DNA of 7,746 nt from Flavobacteriales bacterium UBA6969 (GTDB taxonomy: Bacteria > Bacteroidota > Bacteroidia > Flavobacteriales_D > Sanyastnellaceae), in contig DJYV01000017.1 in NCBI GenBank assembly GCA_002448555.1, forward strand, positions 656 through 8,401. The letters run 5' to 3'. Of this stretch, positions 1 to 4,101 are shown piece after piece (the first letter of the stretch is position 1; each line of letters opens with the position of its first letter). Under the pieces are notes generated by a model. That model did no database searches. It was not told where the DNA came from and saw only the letters and a list, made by a program, of their open reading frames with translations. The position numbers and the translations under genes are program-made.

Positions 1-50
1 CAACCCTCAGAGCCGAAATCTGATATTCTATCCAGTTGAACTACGGGGCC
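1..50 (-). tRNA. tRNA-Arg (anticodon UCG), 5' part only; 3' part lies outside the window
   Basis: Read on the minus strand from position 50, the sequence folds as the first two thirds of a tRNA. It has a seven-base acceptor strand GGCCCCG, then T8 A9, a D stem GTTC/GAAT around a loop containing the conserved GG, and an anticodon stem TCAGA/TCTGA. The anticodon stem closes the seven-base loop TTTCGGC. With U33 in place the anticodon is UCG, which reads arginine CGA and possibly other CGN codons by wobble. The T arm and 3' acceptor strand would lie left of position 1, so the tail and any encoded CCA cannot be judged. A promoter matching the Bacteroidota consensus lies directly upstream, so this gene probably starts its own transcript. 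Confidence 0.92.
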
Positions 51-60
51 AAAGAGGGGG

Positions 61-93
61 CAAAATTACTATGCAGAACGCCATCCCTGCAAC
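61..93 (-). promoter_or_regulatory. Bacteroidota-type promoter of the tRNA-Arg gene
   Basis: On the minus strand, TAATTTTG (68 to 61) is an exact match to the Bacteroidota -7 consensus TAnnTTTG. GTTG (93 to 90) matches the -33 TTTG element at three of four bases. The two boxes are 21 bp apart, within the usual 19-21 bp. A start site a few bases downstream would leave only a short leader before the tRNA 5' end at 50. The assignment rests on consensus and spacing only. Confidence 0.65.
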
Positions 94-109
94 TTTTTTG
101 TGCGCGTTG

Positions 110-658
110 TTATTCGGCTGGAAACGGTGAGGCTGGCATGCCCTCAAACCGCTTCCGGCAGGCGTCCTCTCCCGAAGCATCCACTGTGTACGTCAATGAC
201 GCAATTCGCCAGCCGCGGAAGTCAAATTCGATGGCGCCGCTGCGCACCAAGGTGATGACATCGTAGCCGCAATGGCTGCACGTCTGTTCGACCCAAAAAT
301 CATATGGCGCAGCGAACACGGCCACATCCCCATCAACGCGAACGTCAGCCTCCCAAGTGCGCTCGAGATAGGCCGGTCCGGGTTGGCCCAATCGGGAAAT
401 AAAAGCGCTGCCGCTCAAGTTGACGGTGCGCCAGTTGCCCGTGGAATCGGCGCCCCAGCGTTGGAAGTTGGCGTCCGGAAGAATCACCGCAGCGAGCATC
501 GTGCTGTCGTGCACGGCCAGCCCGTCGAAGGTATGTTGAACCGCTGCGCGCACTGCATATGCATCGGGAGTAACCGGAGCAGGTGGGGCAGGACTATCCG
601 CGTTGGTCGAGCACGAAACCAGAACGGCGAGCAGGGCGATGAGGGAAATGCGTTTCAT
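110..658 (-). CDS. Exported NTF2-like (SnoaL / putative lumazine-binding type) lipoprotein
   Basis: This 182-residue protein probably sits on a membrane as a lipoprotein. I chose the ATG at 658, not the in-frame ATG at 676, because it gives a compact lipoprotein signal: MKR, a hydrophobic core and the lipobox LVSC, with the lipidated Cys at residue 16. A short Pro/Ala-rich linker follows, then a cone-shaped NTF2-like domain (about residues 34-165). Visible family marks are the first helix pattern AVQHTFDGLAVHD, the strand APYDFWVE, the SHCG motif just after it, and the closing FRGWRIASLTYTV. In related proteins the end reads like SHCGxDxFxLx...GWKI. Two cysteines in CSHC could form a disulfide or bind metal, but no enzyme activity can be assigned. 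It is divergent from the outer-membrane protein at 785. NTF2-like folds serve very varied roles, so the function stays open. Confidence 0.8.
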   Translation of the reverse strand: MKRISLIALLAVLVSCSTNADSPAPPAPVTPDAYAVRAAVQHTFDGLAVHDSTMLAAVILPDANFQRWGADSTGNWRTVNLSGSAFISRLGQPGPAYLERTWEADVRVDGDVAVFAAPYDFWVEQTCSHCGYDVITLVRSGAIEFDFRGWRIASLTYTVDASGEDACRKRFEGMPASPFPAE

Positions 659-699
659 GCGAGCGAAGAAAAGCATCTTACATTTTCATGACAGTGATG

Positions 700-732
700 T
701 TTATCACAAATGTTTGTAAGTAAGTAAAATTG
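700..732 (+). promoter_or_regulatory. Possible promoter of the outer-membrane protein gene at 785
   Basis: TAAAATTG (725-732) differs from the Bacteroidota -7 box TAnnTTTG at one base. TTTA (700-703) differs from the -33 TTTG at one base. The spacing is exactly 21 bp. A start site about seven bases on would fall at the foot of the hairpin at 739-754, so the transcript would begin with that stem-loop. Two mismatches make this a tentative call. Confidence 0.33.
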
Positions 733-738
733 CGACGC

Positions 739-754
739 ATTCTCTTCGGAGAAT
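739..754 (+). promoter_or_regulatory. UUCG-capped hairpin in the leader of the gene at 785
   Basis: ATTCTC-TTCG-GAGAAT is a perfect six-base-pair stem closed by C(UUCG)G, one of the most stable RNA tetraloops. It lies 30 bases before the ATG and has no T-run after it, so it is not an intrinsic terminator. Bacteroidota often lack Shine-Dalgarno sites, and the stretch between hairpin and ATG is A/T-rich and unstructured. A 5' stabilising stem for an abundant outer-membrane-protein mRNA is a reasonable inference. A protein-binding site in DNA is the alternative. Confidence 0.45.
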
Positions 755-784
755 ATTGGACCAACTTAATTAAAAACCATAACC

Positions 785-1447
785 ATGAAAAGATTTACAG
801 CTCTTTTTTCAGCAGTAATTTTAATTGCTGCATGCACAGTCGCCACGGCGCAGGAAACGGCCGAAAAAGAATTTGCTTCATATGGAGCAGGAGTGGGGAT
901 TAGCCCCTTCGGACCTTCTTTGAATCTGACGTACAACTTCGATTCGAAAAACTCGATCAGCATCGGTATTGGCGGTGCACCGGAAAGTGATGTACCAGAT
1001 GGGTTGTTGCCCAATTTCGACCCACTCTTGCTGGGCAACGCTGCTGCTTCAGGTTCATCTACTTGGATGGGCGTGTTCTGGCGCCACCGACCCTTTGAAA
1101 ATCAACTCATCGGCTTCAATGTCGGAATGGCTTCAGGACAGATTGAAAACAACCTGACTGCCGACGGCTTTCACGAGGGTGAAAGCGTTTCGTTCAGCGT
1201 GAATTACACGGAGAACCCGGTCATGTACTTTGGGGTGAATGTCGGTGGCAAGCCTGTTAAAGGTATCCAGGTAGGGTTCGACCTCGGTGTGTTGTCAACT
1301 GGAGGAGCAGACATTCAATACACCGGAGAAGCCGAGGAGCTTGCAGAACACGGCGATGATATCGCAGCTCAAATGACAGAGATTAAGGAAAAATTTGCTT
1401 GGACTATGCTCCCAAATTTTCAATTGACAGTTAGCTACGGATTTTAA
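785..1447 (+). CDS. Small outer-membrane beta-barrel protein, function unknown
   Basis: This is a 220-residue exported protein. The signal peptide is MKRF, a hydrophobic core and cleavage probably after ATA (residue 22), leaving QETAEKEF as the mature start. An IAAC stretch at 14-17 resembles a lipobox, but the rest reads as an outer-membrane barrel, so signal peptidase I is preferred. The body shows alternating hydrophobic and polar strands rich in Gly and aromatics, such as GPSLNLTYNF, ISIGIGG, MYFGVNVGG and IQVGFDLGV. The last strand, FQLTVSYGF, ends in Phe, the usual signal for BAM-dependent insertion. A short charged helical stretch (about 186-207, rich in Glu/Lys) precedes it. By eye the gene is more A/T-rich than its neighbours. 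It has its own leader hairpin and terminator, so it is probably a single-gene transcript. I cannot name a family more precisely. Confidence 0.8.
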   Translation: MKRFTALFSAVILIAACTVATAQETAEKEFASYGAGVGISPFGPSLNLTYNFDSKNSISIGIGGAPESDVPDGLLPNFDPLLLGNAAASGSSTWMGVFWRHRPFENQLIGFNVGMASGQIENNLTADGFHEGESVSFSVNYTENPVMYFGVNVGGKPVKGIQVGFDLGVLSTGGADIQYTGEAEELAEHGDDIAAQMTEIKEKFAWTMLPNFQLTVSYGF

Positions 1448-1476
1448 GCAGGATTTAAATTCGTTGGTTTAGTAGG

Positions 1477-1508
1477 CCCCTGGCGCGAGATGGCGCTGGG
1501 GGTTTTTT
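1477..1508 (+). terminator. Strong rho-independent terminator of the outer-membrane protein gene
   Basis: CCCCTGGCGC pairs with GCGCTGGGGG in a ten-base-pair stem (two G-U pairs) around the six-base loop GAGATG. The stem is followed at once by TTTTTT (1503-1508). It begins 30 bases after the stop at 1447. The other side of the stem lacks a clean A-run, so it works mainly for plus-strand transcripts and is unlikely to end the converging cluster finishing at 1520. Confidence 0.88.
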
Positions 1509-1519
1509 ATTCCCGTCGA

Positions 1520-1804
1520 CTATCCCTTCTGGTTGGAGCTCTTGAATCGCTTGATGTCCCCGTTTCGGGAGCTCTGGTGCTTGGCAGACCGGCCTTTGAC
1601 ACGCTTGCGCCACATGTGAAAGGAACTGCGCTTCATGTGCGTGCGCATGATGGCCCGAACTTGGTTCTCCTTAAGCCCATACTGCATTTCAATCGCCTCG
1701 AACGGCGTGCGGTCTTCCCACGCCATTTCGATGATGCGATCGATGACCTCAGGGTCGAGGTCGGTTCCGTCGTTTTTGAAGTTGTCCGGTTCGATGGGCA
1801 GCAT
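1520..1804 (-). CDS. TIGR03643 / DUF2805 family protein
   Basis: This 94-residue protein is recognised from its conserved core at about residues 21-76. The core includes IDRIIEMAWEDRTPFEAIE, a YGLKENQVRAIMR stretch, and then SSFHMWRKRVKGRSAKH. The pattern of an acidic helix, a turn and an Arg/Lys-rich helix is typical of this short family, which is widespread in Bacteroidota and some Proteobacteria. The arrangement looks like a helix-turn-helix: 'GLKENQVRAIMR' resembles a recognition helix, and the tail is strongly basic (many K/R). Nucleic-acid binding is therefore plausible, but I know of no demonstrated function. Residues before 20 are acidic and variable. It is the last gene of a minus-strand cluster, 38 bases after the small membrane protein. 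Family assignment is secure; role is not. Confidence 0.88.
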   Translation of the reverse strand: MLPIEPDNFKNDGTDLDPEVIDRIIEMAWEDRTPFEAIEMQYGLKENQVRAIMRTHMKRSSFHMWRKRVKGRSAKHQSSRNGDIKRFKSSNQKG

Positions 1805-1842
1805 GAGAGGTTAACCCCTGAACCGGTGCGGAGGTTCTCGCC

Positions 1843-2022
1843 TCACTGTTTTGTACGCATCAACGCTGTGGCCCAGAGCAGCAACCCCAGCACGAGCACC
1901 ACTGCGCCTGCGTTGAATACCGTCTCAGCGCCCATAAGGTGATTCAATTTGAAGGTGATGCCCACCACCACCAACGCCAGACCAATGAGTGCAAGTAATT
2001 TCGGTAAGCGGTCGGAGATCAT
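1843..2022 (-). CDS. Small two-helix membrane protein with a GldL-like motif
   Basis: Translation of the minus strand from the ATG at 2022 gives 59 residues ending in TGA at 1843-1845. It starts MISDRLPK and has a first membrane helix (about 9-24, LLALIGLALVVVGITF). A short loop KLNHLMGAE follows, then a second helix (about 35-54, VFNAGAVVLVLGLLLW...), and it ends MRTKQ. The G-x-x-FK-x-x-H-x-x-GA pattern at the helix 1/loop junction is the one seen in the N-terminal membrane part of the gliding/type IX secretion motor protein GldL and in small Bacteroidota membrane proteins. It starts eight bases after the stop of the upstream gene and lies 38 bases before the next, so it fits neatly between two co-oriented genes. 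It is much shorter than GldL and lacks its cytoplasmic part, so it should not be called GldL. Function unknown. Confidence 0.72.
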   Translation of the reverse strand: MISDRLPKLLALIGLALVVVGITFKLNHLMGAETVFNAGAVVLVLGLLLWATALMRTKQ

Positions 2023-2030
2023 GGCGGTGA

Positions 2031-2774
2031 TTATTGAGATTCGAGCTTGGGCGTAATGCGCCGGCAGTAGCCAAAAATGAAGCGGAAATCGCCCATATCC
2101 AAATCCCGTTCAAACCCAATATTGACCTGCGCATCGTCACCGGTATCGAGCAGTGCACCCGCGTGAATGCGCCCCCCGCCGACCGAGGACCAGACGGGTT
2201 CAATGTACACCGTCCAACCTTGCCAGCCCACTTCCCGCGCCACTCCTCCGGCTACAATCATTTCCGTCGAATCTGCCCCCCATCGGAGCCCCCAATTTCC
2301 TCGGGCCGACCACCGATCCCCGTTGGTCCAGTCCAAGCACATGCGGTGCCGCGACGGGACCCGTGTGCTTGTCGAGACGGAGTTCAGGGAGGTTTCCAAT
2401 TCCGAAATCCAAGCTGCGCGAAAGCCGTCCATTTCGGGTACGATGTTCCATTTGATGCCACCGCGTGCTTGTTCTGCTTGTCCCAGCGATTCAGCAAACC
2501 GTGCTCCGACCCGCACTTCCAAACGGTCGCGCCACCCGTATCGGATGATGCCAACCGGCACGGCGTAACTGAATTCCTCCACCTGGGCCCCTTCTGGCGT
2601 TGCCCATTGAAGCCAGCCGCCCACTTCGAATTGCGTCATGCCTTTGGGTACAGTACCTGCCGAGTTGGATTCAAACGGCTGTTCTGCGTCAATGGCGCTT
2701 TGGCCGGTGGCGTTAGCGGCGAGGACGAACACGAACAGTCCGGATAGAATTCGAGTTAAGTGGCTGAAAATCAT
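2031..2774 (-). CDS. Outer-membrane protein resembling the MetA-pathway-of-phenol-degradation family
   Basis: This 247-residue exported protein has a signal peptide at 1-24 (hydrophobic core GLFVFVLAANA, cleavage near ATG-Q). The mature protein matches the layout of the phenol MetA-deg / transporter-like outer-membrane family. It has a short acidic start, then VPKGMTQFEVGGWLQW (42-57), the paired strands SYAVPVGIIRYGWRDRLEVRVG (69-90), a loop with AEQARGGIKW, and alternating strands to the end (for example WTVYIEPVW and FRFIFGY). The 'P-x-G-x-x-Q-x-E-x-G' and 'RYGxxDRLExR' motifs are the main basis for the call. Despite the family name, members in Bacteroidota are simply predicted barrels of unknown cargo; no link to phenol should be inferred. 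It is first in a three-gene minus-strand cluster and has a -7 box about 37 bases before its ATG. Confidence 0.75.
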   Translation of the reverse strand: MIFSHLTRILSGLFVFVLAANATGQSAIDAEQPFESNSAGTVPKGMTQFEVGGWLQWATPEGAQVEEFSYAVPVGIIRYGWRDRLEVRVGARFAESLGQAEQARGGIKWNIVPEMDGFRAAWISELETSLNSVSTSTRVPSRHRMCLDWTNGDRWSARGNWGLRWGADSTEMIVAGGVAREVGWQGWTVYIEPVWSSVGGGRIHAGALLDTGDDAQVNIGFERDLDMGDFRFIFGYCRRITPKLESQ

Positions 2775-2784
2775 CTATTAAAGT

Positions 2785-2806
2785 GTAACCTTTTGAAAGG
2801 AATTAC
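2785..2806. promoter_or_regulatory. Imperfect palindrome between two divergent genes, possible operator
   Basis: The 44-bp gap between the starts at 2774 and 2819 contains CCTTT-TG-AAAGG (2789-2800). It is flanked by GTAA on the left and, two bases further out, TTAC on the right. This two-fold symmetry lies where both genes could be controlled. The arms are short and A/T-rich, so chance is possible. It could also form a weak hairpin in either leader. Confidence 0.25.
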
Positions 2807-2811
2807 GTATA

Positions 2812-2819
2812 CAAAAGTA
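2812..2819 (-). promoter_or_regulatory. -7 promoter box for the minus-strand three-gene cluster
   Basis: TACTTTTG read on the minus strand from 2819 is an exact TAnnTTTG match. It would place the start site near 2805, giving a leader of roughly 30 bases before the ATG at 2774. I see no TTTG-like -33 box at 19-21 bp upstream, which lowers confidence. The box touches the first base of the start codon of the divergent gene. Confidence 0.42.
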
Positions 2820-3127
2820 TGATGAGTTCAACGTTTTTCCTTTTGATGTTGGGGGTCATTACCCTCATTTACGGTCCCAAAGCAGTGCAATACCAACTGC
2901 GAATCACCAAACGATGGAAGGTGTATTGGCGGTTGGTCAATCGGTCGAAAGCGGCATTGCGCAACGGCGATCAGCAGCTGAGTCAACAACTGCGCAACCT
3001 CTCCAAAGGACACCTCACCAAAGTGTTGCAGATGCAACGCCGACGTCGGTTGGTGGCGGCGTTCTCAATGCTGTTGGTGGGCGGACTCTACGGTGCGATG
3101 AGTGCGATGGGCATCATCGTAATCTGA
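2819..3127 (+). CDS. Small two-helix membrane protein, function unknown
   Basis: This protein has 102 residues, or 101 if the second of two adjacent ATGs (2822) is used. Membrane helix 1 spans about residues 4-19 (STFFLLMLGVITLIYG). A long basic and polar middle (20-77, rich in K/R/Q, ending in RRRR) follows, and helix 2 covers about 79-101. The strong positive charge of the middle predicts that it faces the cytoplasm, with both ends outside. The middle contains helical stretches such as DQQLSQQLRNL that could pack as a coiled hairpin. I recognise no family. It stands alone on the plus strand, divergent from the cluster at 2774 and converging on the DUF4249 gene, with only ten bases between the two stop codons and no clear terminator. 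Reading frame length and sensible membrane topology support it as a real gene. Confidence 0.68.
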   Translation: MMSSTFFLLMLGVITLIYGPKAVQYQLRITKRWKVYWRLVNRSKAALRNGDQQLSQQLRNLSKGHLTKVLQMQRRRRLVAAFSMLLVGGLYGAMSAMGIIVI

Positions 3128-3137
3128 CGGCGCCCTT

Positions 3138-4097
3138 CTACTCAAATGTAAGGGGGAGGGTGCTGCTCGTGTAGAGCCCAAAGCACCCATACCCACTGCT
3201 GACGTTGCTGTACGCCAGTACCGGCTCCGTGAACAGCGGTCCGCCGGAGGGGTTATCGATCAAGTCGAGGCGCTCGTAGTACTGGGCCATCTCGGCTGAA
3301 ATGGCGCATACCTCGAGCACAATCGGTTCGGCCGATATAGCCTCCAATTCCGGTCCCCACGTTTCTTGGTAGAGTTCGAAGGGCAGGCTGTTCAGCGCCT
3401 CTACAGCATCGATGTCCTGAATCAGGTACCCGCGGCAGAGCTGGTTCCACACGATGCGCGGATCGTCTTCTACGCGGGGGTTGAGCACGACGTAACCACC
3501 GTATTCCTCTTCTTCGAAATCTTCCCAGTTGAAGGTTTTTTGCGCCCGGATCAAAAAGTAATCCGAAGCATCTACGCGGTCGGGGAGCGTCAAGCTGAGA
3601 TCAATGGTGCGCGTCAAGTAGGTGTATCCAAATTCATCCTCATCGACGAATTCATCCTCCAAGGCGGCCGTGTAGGCGTAAGCATAACTGCCTGAGCTTT
3701 CGATGCGCGGGGGCATCACCTGCGTCGAGGTGACCGTCTCGAATTCGGGGGCCTCCACCGTGAGCGTCCAGTTCCCGTCCTCTAAATCCACATCGGTCAA
3801 CACATGCCCCAAGCCTTGCACCCAATCGGCCTCGCCGCCCCATGTGATGCTGTTTCCAGCTGCGTGTTCGAGGGTATACACGGCTTCTTTGATGCGTTTG
3901 CTACCGATGGAGTCGAGGATACCGGCGGACGAATGGGCGCGGGCCACTAGGGAGTCCGCGACCGGCCGGGCCATGAAGGTCACGGCGATCTGAGGGTCGT
4001 GCTCAGGAAAGGCGATTTCGCGCACAACGCCGTCACTCAGTTTGTCGCAACCGGTGGTTCCAAGGATAAGGGCCAGAAGGAAAAGGAGCTGCTTCAT
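3138..4097 (-). CDS. DUF4249 lipoprotein, partner of the TonB-dependent receptor
   Basis: This is a 319-residue predicted lipoprotein. I chose the ATG at 4097: it gives a normal lipoprotein signal (MKQLLFLLALILG, then TTGC with Cys 17) and follows the receptor stop by four bases. An upstream in-frame ATG at 4187 would overlap the receptor and bury the signal. The body fits DUF4249. An N-terminal Ig-like beta domain (about 35-130) includes VYTLEH and DGNWTLTVEAPEFE. A second beta region with acidic loops (DEFVDEDEFG, EDFEEEEYGG) follows. The hallmark ending is YYERLDLI ... FTEP ... YSNVSSGYGCFGLY (273-309). In Bacteroidota such genes commonly sit directly behind a SusC-like receptor, and the protein is inferred to be an outer-membrane, possibly surface-exposed, ligand-binding or lid-like partner. 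That role is inference from gene pairing; no substrate is known. Confidence 0.88.
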   Translation of the reverse strand: MKQLLFLLALILGTTGCDKLSDGVVREIAFPEHDPQIAVTFMARPVADSLVARAHSSAGILDSIGSKRIKEAVYTLEHAAGNSITWGGEADWVQGLGHVLTDVDLEDGNWTLTVEAPEFETVTSTQVMPPRIESSGSYAYAYTAALEDEFVDEDEFGYTYLTRTIDLSLTLPDRVDASDYFLIRAQKTFNWEDFEEEEYGGYVVLNPRVEDDPRIVWNQLCRGYLIQDIDAVEALNSLPFELYQETWGPELEAISAEPIVLEVCAISAEMAQYYERLDLIDNPSGGPLFTEPVLAYSNVSSGYGCFGLYTSSTLPLTFE

Positions 4098-4101
4098 GGG
4101 A

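Noticed and set aside
71..92. Weak stem TGCAG...CTGCA as a terminator for the NTF2-like lipoprotein gene
   Set aside because: The stem is short, with two G-U pairs, and lies in the spacer of a good tRNA promoter; no proper T-run follows it.
2034..2747. Plus-strand open frame of 237 codons
   Set aside because: It is antisense to the MetA-like outer-membrane protein, which has a signal peptide and family motifs. The plus frame is Pro/Arg/Cys-rich without pattern.
3135..3160. CCCTT...AAGGG inverted repeat at the end of the two convergent genes
   Set aside because: It has a two-base bulge, no T-tail on either strand, and lies inside the end of the DUF4249 coding sequence; not a convincing terminator.
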